A stretch of DNA of 64,000 nt, taken from contig JAIXMN010000024.1 of assembly GCA_025716815.1 (NCBI GenBank), forward strand, positions 186,001-250,000. The letters are read 5' to 3'. The stretch comes from Dichotomocladium elegans (lineage: Eukaryota; Mucoromycota; Mucoromycetes; Mucorales; Lichtheimiaceae). The notes below the pieces were generated by a model that saw only the letters and a program-made list of their open reading frames with translations, did no database searches and was not told the origin of the DNA. This document shows positions 12,257 to 23,621 of this stretch, one piece after another; the first letter of the stretch is position 1, and each line of letters begins with the position of its first letter. Position numbers and translations under genes: made by a program.

Positions 12257-13288
12257 CTACTCATCATCATCGAGTGCGTCTTCACCATCCACTTTGGAGA
12301 CGCCAGTCCTCCGCAGGATTGCAAAATACAAAGGTCCCCAGCCATCGGTCATGTCGGGCAGCACGATCCAGCCATACTTTGTCCGTTCACCGATGGGCCA
12401 GGTCTTTTTCACGACCTCGACCGGAATCTTGCCTTTTTTCATGATTTTCCCAATGACCTTGTCATTCTCGACATGGCTTATGGAGCATGTGCCGTACACT
12501 ACCAAGCCGCCTACGCGGACCGAATGCAGAGCGGCTTTGAGAAGCGCGAGCTGTCTGTTTGCGTTATGAACCGTCCGCTTCGGGGACCATTGCTCGAGCT
12601 CCTTGTCGTCGTGCAGCAGGTGGCGCTCCGACGAGCAGGGCGCATCGAGGAGGACCTTGTCGTACTGCTCCGGCTCGCCGTACCACTTTGTACCGTCCTT
12701 TCCGGTCACGGTTACCGTGTCTTCCATCACCGTCCTGGGCAAGTACACGTCGAGGACCTGCCGGAGACGTCGCCGCCGGTCGGCCGACAGCTCATTGACG
12801 GTCAGGGACCCGTACGGACCGAGTCGCTGCAGTATCGACAACGACTTGCCGCCAGGCGCAGCACACAAATCCAGCACACGATCGTCCGGCTGAATGTCCA
12901 GCGCCTCTGTCGCAAGAACCGAGCCCGCATCGAGAATGTAATAATCGGTCATGCCCATCATTGTCTCATTCTTCGACGGCGCCGGGAAACGCACATCGGC
13001 CTGCGTCGCAAAGCATGGTATGCTGCAGAATCCAAGCCGTTTCAGTGTCAGCCCTCCAAGCTTCTCGGGATCAACCTTACTGTGCTTGTTGAGCATTATG
13101 CAATGCCGCACAGGCCGCTTCAACGCCTCAATCAGCGTCGACCACCGCTCAGGGCCATACTCCTGCTCGTAATGGCTGCAGAACTGATTGTATACCGCCA
13201 CACGTCGCTCTTGCTCCCGTTGGATCGCTTTCTGCTTGTTCTTCGAAAGAGACCCTTTACTCGACTTGCGCTCCTTCGATTCGCTCAT
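12257..13288 (-). CDS. NSUN3/4-like RNA cytosine-C5 methyltransferase
   Basis: A single exon of 343 residues starting at ATG 13288. The class I SAM fold is clear: motif I VLDLCAAPGGKSLSI (about 139-152), motif IV DAPCSSERH with Cys218, and motif VI YGTCSISHVEND with Cys268; these two cysteines match the catalytic pair of the NOP2/NSUN family. The local contexts (PC followed by SERHLLHDD, and CSISH) resemble NSUN4 and NSUN3, which methylate mitochondrial rRNA and tRNA-Met in animals, more than nucleolar Nop2. The N-terminus is lysine- and glutamate-rich (KGSLSKNKQKAIQREQERR) and does not look like a clean mitochondrial presequence; location is therefore uncertain. The C-terminus is acidic. Confidence 0.88.
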   Translation of the reverse strand: MSESKERKSSKGSLSKNKQKAIQREQERRVAVYNQFCSHYEQEYGPERWSTLIEALKRPVRHCIMLNKHSKVDPEKLGGLTLKRLGFCSIPCFATQADVRFPAPSKNETMMGMTDYYILDAGSVLATEALDIQPDDRVLDLCAAPGGKSLSILQRLGPYGSLTVNELSADRRRRLRQVLDVYLPRTVMEDTVTVTGKDGTKWYGEPEQYDKVLLDAPCSSERHLLHDDKELEQWSPKRTVHNANRQLALLKAALHSVRVGGLVVYGTCSISHVENDKVIGKIMKKGKIPVEVVKKTWPIGERTKYGWIVLPDMTDGWGPLYFAILRRTGVSKVDGEDALDDDE

Positions 13289-13705
13289 GCCCGTCTTACA
13301 ATTTTATATTATTTTTTCGGTACAAGAGAAAAGCATCTCTTTTCCCTTTCCCCGCGTATGCAAAAACGCAGTCAATGCGCCACATATACTCTCCGACGCA
13401 GAAGGGAATTCTCCCAACCTCCGTATGTCCCCCCATTGTTCGCGCCCCACCCCCACCACACACACACACACACGTGGTCAAACCACTTCCGGGTGAGAAC
13501 CTTTGACAGAGTTCTTGGACCCTCATCAAGCTGGATGCTCTATATCCTCCTCCAGTATCCATACGCACAAAGCATATACGGCGACTAATCAATGGACTCT
13601 ACGTACAGAGCAATCAGTCGCAGGAATTCGGGTGAAAGTCCGCTGTCATCCATCTGCTCTATCAGAAAAAGGAAAAATAATATATAGACAGGAATACTCT
13701 GTAGA
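13289..13705. other. Spacer between NSUN-like and ABC transporter genes
   Basis: Promoter region of the NSUN-like gene and 3' flank of the transporter gene. It holds a CA microsatellite at about 13457-13473 and no further gene. Confidence 0.5.
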
Positions 13706-16700
13706 TTATCTTCGTTCCTTGACAAAGAAGATCAGCCAAAGGAGAGCAAAAACAATTAACGACATAAACATAACGCTCAGCTTGATCACATCCGGCCAGT
13801 AATTCTTTGCATTAAATCCAAAGGTCGATAGAATCGTGGCACCCGGAACCTATTGGTTTTGTTCACCTTAGCATCGCCTCGGCAAGCACACACACACACG
13901 ATTAGCCATAACCTACATCGATATTAAGCCCGAAACGTTCCTCGACCAACTGCAGGTACAGCATCTCGTTCACAAGCAGCGCTTCGAGTGCATAGTTGAA
14001 GAATGACAAGTGCTTGAGCCAGCTAAAATAAGGCGACATGGAATCTACGTCCGCATCGCTAGTTAAAATACAGGTACTCTCCCCCACATATGTATTTCCA
14101 ACTTGCCCTTGTTCAACAAGAGACCCGCAAACAGCATCGAGAACAGAATGACCATGCAACAGAGCAAGTTCGCCATTGACAGGTTCTTGAACACAACGCC
14201 AATCGCCAGACAAAGGGCCGCCGCCGTCAAATTGAAGAGCACAAGAACCAGCAGGAATTTCAAAAAGCTGTCCACGCCTTCTACCAGACCAACCATGTAG
14301 TACGATATCAGACCCATCATCAATGGCGGGACCACTCGCAATGGAATTATATCAAACAAGACCTAGTATTTTTTTGAATCAGGATTGTCTCTGTATTTAG
14401 CGTGCTGTATCGTAGTTACCTTTGATAAAAAGTATGTGCCTGGTGAGTAGTATCCATTAGCGCGCTCGCGGACAAATAGAATGCGCTCGTTCGAAAAGAC
14501 CTGCAGCGATGTGAGGCACATGAAACCAAGAAGCGCTTCGTAGAAGAAAAAGAGACCCATGCGGTTCTGAAAACCAGCAATGGTATTTGACACCTGATAA
14601 AATAGTCCACCGCAAATTACTATGGTGACAACATCTGTTAACTACGAACATCACGCTAACTCATTCATACGTACAAGCAAGAACGACTGCAATCGTGTAA
14701 TGGGCAAACATAAGCATAGGGTTACGGTAAAGGTTTTTGAAGGTACGATCAGCCAAGATCCGGAACTGCGTAATGTAGCCAGGCCGCTCATGTGTGATCA
14801 CAGGCTTGGGTGGAGGCGGAGCAGCGCCTTCTTCAATATCCTCAGGCGTGGTTTGACTAAGAAAGATTGACCTATATATTAATCCATTCGGTACAGTCAG
14901 AAATACATTTCAGAAAAGACTTACGCAGTAGCTAGAATGCGCTCCACTTCATCACGGACCGACAAGGCTATTGCACTCTTGTCATATGCGACGACAAGCC
15001 GGTTGATGTGCGCTGCCAAGACATCGCCATTTTGCTCATTTTCACGGTTGCCGTTCTCGGATGACTCTCCGTCAATTACTACTTCGGGTCTTGTCAATGC
15101 TTGGCGCTTCTTGAGAATACGCTCGCGCCGTAAACGTTCTTGGCGGGCACCGAGCTCGGAGGCCCATTGCTCACTCGTATTTTCTAAATCGTCCCCATAA
15201 ATATCGTTGCTCGGGCCCAAAAGAGATCCTGATGACGCAGTCGGGGCCAGCGCCGCCACTGGGGTTACAGCAACAGATGTTGGGTCGGCTTGTGTCGGGT
15301 GAGGATCAGCAGGCTGCATCGTCAAATCGATTAGATAATCGGCGATATTGAAACCAGGAGGGCAGGGATAACCGATGCTTCTAAAGTACGATTGCACTCG
15401 GGGCTGAGGTCCGGAATATATGGTGCTACCCTTACTGAGTACCAAAAGGTGATCAAAGAGAGTGACAATGTTTGATCGCGGCTGGTGTATGGTGAAAACA
15501 ATGGTGCGATTGTAGTCCTTTGCGAGCGTGACCAATGATTCAACCACATTGTAGGCGTTGTAGGCATCAAGGCCACTGGTGGGTTCGTCCAAAAAGAGAA
15601 TGGAAGGCGAAGTGACAAGTTCACAAGCTATTGCCACACGGCGCCGTTCGCCACCACTGATGGACCGATCGCCAGGCTGGCCGATTTTGCTGTCTTTGAT
15701 GTTGTCAATGCCCAATTCCTGCATAACTTCCATCACGCGGAACTTCTTGGCAGGTATACTCATGGATCGTGGAAGGCGCAACAAAGCCGAATACAATATA
15801 GTTTCGTACACAGTCAACGTGGGGATCATCGTGTCTTCCTGATCAACATAGCCAAGGAGACGCTTGTACTCAGAGGATGTCAGCACATGACCATTGACAT
15901 AGACGTCACCACTGACTGTACCAGTCTTAGGTCGCTTGGCAAGGATATCCAGGAGAGAAGTCTTTCCAGAGCCGGAGGGTCCCATAATAGCCAAGACTTC
16001 CCCCGGTCGCACCATGCCTGTAATACCGTTAAGGATTTGTAATTTTCCAACTTTGTAGGAGATGCAGTCGAAAATAAGATTGGCTGGCGTGTGTTCGGCC
16101 ATAAGCTTGCCGGCTTCGTCATCCGCTAGTTGGATATACTGTCCTGTGCCGGTCGACTTCTTTGCCAAGAAGGACACGATGCCCGCCACAAAAATCAAGA
16201 ACACAAAAACTCCTGCTATGCCGCTGCCAATCATAATCCAGTTGATCGGCCTCTCGGGGCGCTGTTGTGCGAGTGAGTAATTGTCAAATTTCAGACATTC
16301 GCTCTCTCATCACGCACTACTTGCATTAAATCCAGGAACCATTGTGTAATGAAGACACTCGCCTGACGAACATGACAAGAAAATCGATGGGTCTCCAAAT
16401 ACAGCCAAGATCAGGTCATCCATCGCCGGTTCTTTAACCGATCGTCAGCTTCTCAGTACATGACTACGGCACAATTCGAACTACATACCCGAAAACGCGC
16501 AATTCTGGTTAGAGCATTTAAAGGATGCGGGTCCATTGATCTCGTCCTTGAGCAAATCGGTCAAGTCTGCATGGGTGCACACGTCAACATTCGATAAAGT
16601 TTTCTTTTGTAAAAGAAGAAGCCGTCTTACCGATGCTCCCATCCTTTCCGCACAGCATCTCATCCTTAATGCAACGACAGTCAATATTGTTGCATTTGTA

Positions 16701-17683
16701 ATTGGTCATGTTTTTGTCGTAGCCATATTCTATGCAAGTAAATTCTTGTCAAACATATTCAATGGCGTAATCTCTTTGCTTACCTTGGTCAAAGGCGCAC
16801 TCGTCCAAATGACAGTAAAATGACTCGACCTCGTCAACCCAGACTAATAGTATACACAGCCTTAGGTCTTTTTACTTTAGTGTCTCTTGATCACTTACAT
16901 TGGAAGTCACATGTGTTCTCGTGCTGGTTGCAAGAAAATGTGACCTGGGGGATTTGGTCTTTTAAGGTCTCCAGGATCTTTCTGTCTGTTTGGGACGTTA
17001 TAAACATACATGAAACAAGCGGTGTCGTTCGGGAACTTACTCGTTACGTTGCACATTTGATGATTCTCAAAGACTGTCAGACCGCCTCGGTAGCAAGTAC
17101 CATTCATTCCCGTAGGTACTAAGGGATCACATACAGAATCCATTGTACATACTTCACGTATTGTCTGTAAGTAACTTGACGCAAAAGGGAAAGCTGGTCG
17201 TAGTAATGTTGCTCTCTATCTCGTCTTTTTTTTACCGTTGCAGTTGATGCCTTCCCAACCTTCGGGACAATCGCAATGGTTATTTTCTCTGGGTATTCTA
17301 CTTCTGCCGTCTGACAGGGCACCACACACTAAGAAACACATACATCAGCGATTGGGAGCCGAGATTGCTGCCATCAATGTATTCATTCTAAAGCTTGCTG
17401 CTCACTTACGTGGTTGCCGACAATCGTCGCCGCCGAACCCCGGTGGACAGTTACATTGGCCACTGTATTCGCTACAATTTGCAAAATGCAAACATTCAAA
17501 ACCAGGAAGCATGCAATTGAAACACTGAGGGCATTCTGGGCACTTGTCCGTCTCGTCCAGTGGTCTCAGAGCGGTAGGTGTAAAGTCCATGTAACCGAGC
17601 GACTGGCTCATGCTCGTTTGAGCATGGACAGACCAAGACAAAGCACTGGCTAGCAGAAGCAGGCCTAAGTAATGGCGTAGCAT
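13706..17683 (-). CDS. ADP1: Adp1-type ABC transporter (ABCG family) with cysteine-rich/EGF-like N-terminal domain
   Basis: Fourteen exons give 1056 residues (yeast Adp1 has 1049): 17410-17683, 17236-17328, 17041-17151, 16899-16985, 16784-16843, 16631-16729, 16489-16566, 16325-16431, 14925-16261, 14675-14871, 14420-14619, 14107-14362, 13917-14044 and 13706-13849. A signal peptide ([18 protein letters not shown]) leads to cysteine-rich EGF-like repeats ([20 protein letters not shown]), then a membrane segment. The ATP-binding cassette follows, with Walker [10 protein letters not shown], signature [12 protein letters not shown] and Walker [13 protein letters not shown]. An ABC-2 membrane domain ([20 protein letters not shown] and other segments) completes the half-transporter; such proteins work as dimers and the substrate is unknown. 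Introns 8 (16262-16324) and 12 (14045-14106) must start with GC to keep the conserved frame. Confidence 0.93.
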
Positions 17684-18513
17684 TCTGTCCAGCTTGTGGT
17701 TAAAAGGAATAGAAAGGTGGGGGGAGCGTGGTGAGGCGAAAAGCAGACGGGCGAAGAAAAAGAGATCAGCCCCTCTTTTGCATGATCCCTCACTATGACG
17801 CAAGCAGCAACGGGTAGCATCAACTGACTTTGAATGGATCTCTTATGGTGTTTGCCGCCTCTTCGATCGGGCGTATCGGGTACAGGACCGACACCCCCAG
17901 CTTATTTTCCACGTCTCACACTTTATCCCTTCGGTCCTCATTGCTTGTAAAATTCATCAGATCTCCGAGTCAGCTTTGATAACCACATCTTTTCTTGTGG
18001 TTTAATTCTGTGAAATGCAAGTGTGAGAGAGAGGTACCGGTCGACAGTTTGGTCAAGGACATTTGTGCAACGACGAGGAGTCGCTATTGGCATCCGGCCG
18101 TACTTTTACCTGGTGGTGTTTGCTCCCGTAGCGGGCTCTGTTTTGTTTCTTTTCCATATTTTTACATTCGTGTGCTGACTGTCATAATGTAGAAATTGTT
18201 TAGAGGAAGTATGGGCTCACACATGCCTTAAGTCTCAAAGCGTTGAAGACATAGATAGGACGTTGCGCAGGTTTTCCATCTCCCGGTGGAGTGGAAAGGA
18301 CCGAAGAAATCGATACCTTACAATAGAGAGTTCGGAGTTATTCCATGTAGTCAAGCGGAGATGATGCGTGCTGCTGTTTCTATTGGGATAAAGTATTTGT
18401 TGCTGACACAACACCATCCATCGTTCCTCCCTCCCTCCCCCCTTCGAACTTCATATATTGTTCTTCCTCTTTTCTCCCCTTTCTCTCTCTTCTCTTCTCT
18501 CCTTGTCTTTTTT
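17684..18513. other. Divergent promoter region (ABC transporter / panB)
   Basis: 830 bases between two genes transcribed away from each other, so both promoters must lie here. A long C/T-rich tract at about 18418-18510 precedes the panB start, a common fungal core-promoter feature. No gene is seen. Confidence 0.55.
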
Positions 18514-19816
18514 ATGATGTCAATGGTATCTTCCATTCCTCGAGCGGTTTTCCGCCCATGGACTCTTGGCGCAAGAGTTACTGCAGCACAATACACAATG
18601 CCCTTGGTAGTTTCCAGGTTCTATTCCAGCCGGCCTATGGATCAGTCAGCTGGCTCAGGTGAGTTAAGAAATAATGTTGCATTTCCCATGTGGTATGGAC
18701 TGCGACTGTGTCACCATGCGGACTTGCGCCAAGGCCATACCCTCCACACGCACACACTAAAGAGGACTAGACTGACTTTATATGTCTTTAATCATGTAGA
18801 TCGATCCAAGGTCACGATTAAAACCTTGAATCGCATGTACAAGAATGGCGAACCGATCACAATGATGACTGCTCAAGATTACCCTTCTGCCTTGATGGTC
18901 GATCGCGCTGGTATCGACATGTGTCTCGTTGGAGATTCACTGGCTATGGTCACTCTTGGATACGACTCTACCAATCCGCTGACCGTCGACGAGATGCTGT
19001 TTCATTGCCGTGCTGTTGCACGTGGATCCAAAGCACCATTTATAGTAGCTGATTTGCCATATGGAAGCTACGAAGCAGACCCGACCGATGCCGTCCGGGT
19101 ATCGCTCAGATTTCTGAAGGAAGGCAATGTCGAGGTAAAAAAAAAAAGCGATAGACAAAAGAAGAAAGCAAACAGCAATGGTCCCTGATTCCTGTGCATT
19201 ATAGGCTGTGAAGATTGAAGGCGGCTCCGAAATGGCAGAGACAATCAATCGTATTACCCGGGTTGGAATCCCGGTTGTTGGTCATATTGGACTGACGCCC
19301 CAACGTCAATCGGCACTGGGTGGATTTCGAGTCCAGGGCAAAACGGCCAAGCAGGCTCAGCGGCTACTAGAAGATGCGCTAGCGGTGCAGGATGCTGGTG
19401 CTTTTATGATGGTGCTTGAGGCCATACCAGAAGAGATTGCAGCATATATTACCCATCGGCTCAAAGTTCCAACTATTGGTATTGGTGCTGGTGTACGCTG
19501 CTCTGGCCAGGTCCTCGTACAGAATGATGCACTCGGGCTTTTTGATCGATTCGTGCCAAAGTAAGTAAACGAATACACAACGATCATTCAAGTTCGACGC
19601 TAAGTGGTGGCCGACAGGTTTACCAAGCAGTACGCGAATCTGAATCGTACCATGACAGAGGCTCTAAAGGCCTATCATAATGATGTCAAATCCCGCACCT
19701 TCCCTGCTCCAGAGAATACCTACCCCATTGATCCACAGCAGCTGGAAAAGTTTTACGAATTGATGGGGGAGAAACCCCACCAGGAACAAGAGCGTGCGGT
19801 TCGTGCGCATGCGTAA
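18514..19816 (+). CDS. ECM31: Ketopantoate hydroxymethyltransferase (PanB/Ecm31), probably mitochondrial
   Basis: Exons are 18514-18658, 18800-19134, 19205-19560 and 19618-19816, 344 residues. The enzyme transfers a hydroxymethyl group from methylene-tetrahydrofolate to 2-oxoisovalerate, the first committed step to pantothenate and coenzyme A. Family blocks are present: [72 protein letters not shown] and [20 protein letters not shown]. The N-terminus ([17 protein letters not shown] and RFYSS) looks like a mitochondrial presequence. Intron 1 (141 bases) is free of in-frame stops, so the frame stays open if it is retained. An open frame also continues upstream of 18514, but I prefer this ATG because it follows the pyrimidine-rich tract. 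Confidence 0.95.
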
Positions 19817-20122
19817 TTTCTCTTTTTTTTTTTTGTTCTTCATACACGCTTGAGACCCACTACTGTTCTTAAGCCCCCCCTTACCCCGGATCTTTTTTAG
19901 AATGTTTTTACACAGTCTCTGTATATATTTGCAACTATCGTTCAGTAAACCGTTGGCCCTTGGTCCCCAATGCGAGTGGGGAGCAAGGGAGAGAGATAGA
20001 GAGAAACGAAGAAAAAGACGAAGCGCGTCAACTCCGAAAGGAATGAAAATACACTCCACCACCCTGGATCCAAGGCTTGAATTCTCACTAACCCACCGTA
20101 CACACACCATACTCCTTTTCCA
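19817..20122. other. Spacer between panB and IF3 genes
   Basis: The 3' flank of panB (T run at about 19824-19834) and the promoter of the IF3 gene. A GA-rich stretch lies near 19984-20015. No gene is seen. Confidence 0.5.
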
Positions 20123-20797
20123 ATGCAACGCTCTCTCTTTGCTCGACCTTTTTGTACATGCACCCAGCTTTTTTCTCTAGCTGCGCGACAACGAGCAATT
20201 CCCATTTCTTCTACCATTGCTACGCGTCTCTATGCATCAAAGACTGTCAGTAGCAATGCGGCTTCATCGGGTGAATCGGCGGGCAAGGTGACGCCGATGA
20301 GCCGCCCTCCGCGAGATGAAGAAATCACAGCACGCTTTATTACGTTCGTGGACGACAAGGGTCAGGTTCTCGAGCAGCGCATCAAGCTCAGTCAAGTGCT
20401 AGGACAGATGGATCGCCAAAAATACTTTTTGGTGCAAGTGACGGGCGGTCAGCTTCCTGTATGTCGCCTCTTTGAGAAGAAGGCCATGTTTGAACGCCAA
20501 AAGGCGAAAAAGAAGAACTCCAAGGCCAGCGAAAGCGCAGTGACCAAGGAAATCATGTTTGGTTGGCATGTGAGCGACCACGACATGGAGCACAAGTTGC
20601 GTCATGCCAAACAGTTTTTAGAAAAGGGTAACAAAGTCAAGATTGAGATCGTGGCCAAAAAGAATCAAGTCCGTCCGACAAAAGAAGAACAGATGGAGCT
20701 GGTAGGCCGCGTCAAGGCTCAATTTGCCGAATATAAGGCCACCAAAGCTCCTGCCTTTTCAGGAGCAACGTGTATCATGCAATTTGAGAAGAAGTAA
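20123..20797 (+). CDS. Mitochondrial translation initiation factor IF-3
   Basis: An intronless gene of 224 residues. The first 35 or so residues (MQRSLFARPFCTCTQLFSLA, then ARQRA and ATRLYASK) form a basic, hydroxylated presequence typical of matrix import. The IF3 N domain follows (DEEITARFITFVDDKGQVLE, then QRIKLSQVLGQM and VQVTGGQLPVCRLFEKK), and then the C domain (KEIMFGWHVSDHDMEHKLRH, then AKQFLEKGNKVKIEIVAKK and AQFAEYKA). IF3 binds the small mitochondrial ribosomal subunit and checks initiator codon pairing; the yeast counterpart is Aim23. Length and domain order are as expected for the family. Confidence 0.92.
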   Translation: MQRSLFARPFCTCTQLFSLAARQRAIPISSTIATRLYASKTVSSNAASSGESAGKVTPMSRPPRDEEITARFITFVDDKGQVLEQRIKLSQVLGQMDRQKYFLVQVTGGQLPVCRLFEKKAMFERQKAKKKNSKASESAVTKEIMFGWHVSDHDMEHKLRHAKQFLEKGNKVKIEIVAKKNQVRPTKEEQMELVGRVKAQFAEYKATKAPAFSGATCIMQFEKK

Positions 20798-22650
20798 ACG
20801 TTAGACAATCATGTATTCATTTATAATAGGGAGGCGGATGGCGTAATATACAGACTAGATCTTACAAAGTGGAAGAACTTGTGGTGAAAGTAATGTGTGT
20901 GTTGAGAGTACGGGTAACGGAACTGTACAAGCATTGGAATCCGACTGCTTGCTTCGTGCTTCTCCAAATGTTTATCTCACTCCTGGCTGTCACGACTTGA
21001 TCTTGGTTCGCATCTTCCAGCTGGCTGTTTGTTAGGTATGTAAATCCATTCCGCCGCAACATTACCTTCACCCCAGGGGCTACGTACTCTCGTCGCGAGA
21101 ATCCCATCCAGTAAAAGAACAGTCGTATAGAGCGCTGGTTGATGATGATATAAACAAGCAGCAATCCCTTCTTTTAGGTTAGCAAACAATCCTTTTGGTC
21201 TTTCATCCTGCTCTTGGTGTTGGTGGAATTCGTAAGCTGTGGATGCGGCGATCAGTACCCATTCGTCGAGTCGTTCGATAGTAGCAGCCCAAGAAACCTG
21301 GGGGGGAGAAGGACTCAATTGTGCTTTATCGCGGCAAATTCACTAAAATATATGAAAAAAGGAAAAAGATCAGTTGCAATAGCTCACCACTTTGTTTGCC
21401 TAGTCAGTCTTGTGTGCAAAACGGAAGCACAGTCTGGACCATGTTGGCCGGATCCCACGGGACTAATGGCCTTGGAGTCTCGACAGTGACGATACTCATG
21501 GAAGAGTATTTTACGGATGGACACGGCCTGACATCCCACGAAAGATTGAGCATCAAAAGCTCCCATCGAGATGCATGTAGCTCGTAGCATAGGGGTGGGG
21601 AGGATAGCGGCATTTCCCCCCCCCAAATCGGAAGACAAACAGTCGCATGGACAATCGGCCATTTCTACTTCAGGACTCCAGTGCTACACAGTCAATGCCC
21701 GGTAGACCACAGGTCATTCAGAGGCATGTCTATATCAGACTGAAGGTGGTCTAATGGGGGGGATAGTTTCATGAGAATACATACATGCGCGCTCAGCAAC
21801 ATGCACGATCCACTCGACACTCATAGTTGCCTGCGTTGCAACGCATACGACTACGTTGCTGTTTGCCCAACGCATTCGTAGGCACAGCGGCGCACCCGAT
21901 AGACCTCTGCCATGGCGACCATGTGGCCACCATGAACTTGAATACCGATGCGTTCAGATCGAGATGCATCAACGTGGGATACAAACAAAAAACCAAGTCT
22001 AGTCTCATACAGCTATTACTTCTGCAATACCGCTAGACATGTCCAAATAATGACTATGGTGCTACAGGGGTCTGATCATGAAGTCGGTACTGTCCTTCTT
22101 TATACTCTCCGAAAGAAAGCAGTTTGCTCCAAGGGGCTTAGCGACCTTGGCTCGCCATGCGAGTGAAGTATAATTAACCAGATTTCCCGGGAACACTCAA
22201 GCCTGTCAACTTGGTTATGCGTTATCATTCGTCGCTACAATTTCGCATGCCGCGCTATCTTATAGATCCGTATCAGGCCGACTGAGCTCATTACTGTCTG
22301 TACCTATCAAAATGACCATCTTCCTTTCCCTTTGGGGAGGTTCCTTAAATGTCCTCCTTTCCCGTTGTAGGTATGGTAGCACGCTTTCTTTTTGATTGGT
22401 GGTATGGAATGAAACTAATGCGAGAGAATGGGATTGTGGCGTAAATAAACAGAGAGAGAAAGCAGTAAAAAAAATAAAACGGATGAAGCATCGAGCGGGG
22501 AGAAGAAGAGAGGCATGCGCGGCATGCACGTCGTAAGTTGTTCAGTGAGAATGGGAGCGGAGGAAACACTATAATGAGAAAAAAGGGGGGGGCTTGAAGC
22601 TATCACATGAAAAAAAGATGAAGGCGAGATATACGTGGACATGGCTTGAT
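20798..22650. other. Intergenic region, mostly without recognisable content
   Basis: 1.85 kb between IF3 (+) and the coiled-coil gene (-). One minus-strand open frame at 20977-21318 is listed separately as doubtful. The rest holds short frames only, with poly-A and GA-rich stretches near 22440-22510. Confidence 0.45.
20977..21318 (-). CDS. Doubtful exon of an unrecognised protein
   Basis: A minus-strand frame of about 107 codons begins after a polypyrimidine-CAG acceptor-like site (near 21303) with VSWAATIERLDEWVLIA and ends at a stop at 20977. Its composition (balanced acidic, aromatic and aliphatic residues) looks more protein-like than neighbouring frames. No family is recognised. A possible first exon lies at about 21470-21613, but no good donor joins it in phase. 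It could equally be a chance frame or a relic. Confidence 0.2.
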   Translation of the reverse strand: MSPSPPQVSWAATIERLDEWVLIAASTAYEFHQHQEQDERPKGLFANLKEGIAACLYHHQPALYTTVLLLDGILATRVRSPWGEGNVAAEWIYIPNKQPAGRCEPRSSRDSQE

Positions 22651-23170
22651 TCACGGAAGGAGCGATTGATCAATGGAAGGGTTGTGCAAGGATTCATCCG
22701 GAGTCACGGGGGGTGACACCACGTATGTTGTGCTCTGAGCAATGCTTTTTTCGAGCTCCAGCGGCGGCTCATTCCCAGCCTCATCCCCAGGTGTCGCCAG
22801 ATCTAAAGGATATCCTTGCAGGGCCTCTTCGCTGTGCTGCTCCTGCTGCTTCTGTTCAGAGGGCGATGTTGAGACGTTTGCAAAACTCTCTGACAGCAAA
22901 TCTTCGTTAACGTTCAAGAGCGAGCCAAGATACATAAGAGATGGACCGGCCGACGGAGACGGTTCTCGTGAAGGCAGTTTTAATGTACCTAACCAGCCGA
23001 TGCCTGGACCACTAACACAAGTAGAGCGTGAGCATGTTATATGTCATTGTCAAAGTAATTTACCTTTCCTCCCATTCCTTGCCCATGCGCTGCATGACCA
23101 ACTCGAGCTCCTCGCGTTGTCTTTCCAACGCCTCCAGACTTTGCTCATAGTCGAAGAGAGATTTGTCCAT
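22651..23170 (-). CDS. Small acidic protein with N-terminal coiled coil, function unknown
   Basis: Two exons, 23064-23170 and 22651-23011, joined by a 52-base GT-AG intron in phase, give 155 residues. The first 35 residues (MDKSLFDYEQSLEALERQRE and on) form a heptad-patterned coiled coil, followed directly by WEESGPGIGWLGTLKLP, a motif with conserved-looking glycines. The remainder is acidic and rich in S, P, E and Q and probably disordered. I do not recognise the family. The joined reading frame, the intron signals and the amphipathic helix support a real gene. It lies upstream of and head to tail with the GATA gene, only about 250 bases from its stop codon. Confidence 0.6.
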
Positions 23171-23423
23171 CAAGGTAGGATTTGAAGTTGCCTGTGAGAG
23201 TGGAAAGTACGAAAATGTGAGAATGGGAAGAGAGAGAAGGAAGAATAAGATATGATGGGTCTGTCACTTAAAAGGGAAACATCTATGGACCATTTACTAG
23301 TTGTCAGGTTGTGCTGTCCATTGGTCCCTGTGTTCACTCTACACCGTTCCTCTCTCTTATTGGCTTCAGACTTTCTTCAATTATTTATTCAAAAACATAT
23401 TTAATAGCCATAGCGGGTGGGTT

Positions 23424-23584
23424 CTACGGTTCAGACATAAGCTCCTTGACCTGTGCCACCGGACTTAAAACTGCTCGGAGGATATTACATCGACGTTCAA
23501 GCATTCCGAGAAATCCCTGCATTTGGTCGTTGTTCATTTGGACCAAGAGGGAAAGGAACCGAGCATCTTCCATATCGAGCAGCC

Positions 23585-23621
<37 letters not shown>

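Noticed and set aside
12473..13588. 371-codon frame antisense to the NSUN-like gene
   Set aside because: It is the shadow of a strongly conserved, codon-biased gene; its composition (R, L rich) is what the antisense of such a gene gives.
22742..23185. 147-codon plus-strand frame opposite the small coiled-coil gene
   Set aside because: The minus-strand model is spliced, amphipathic and has a proper start; the plus frame is Cys/Ser rich without motif.
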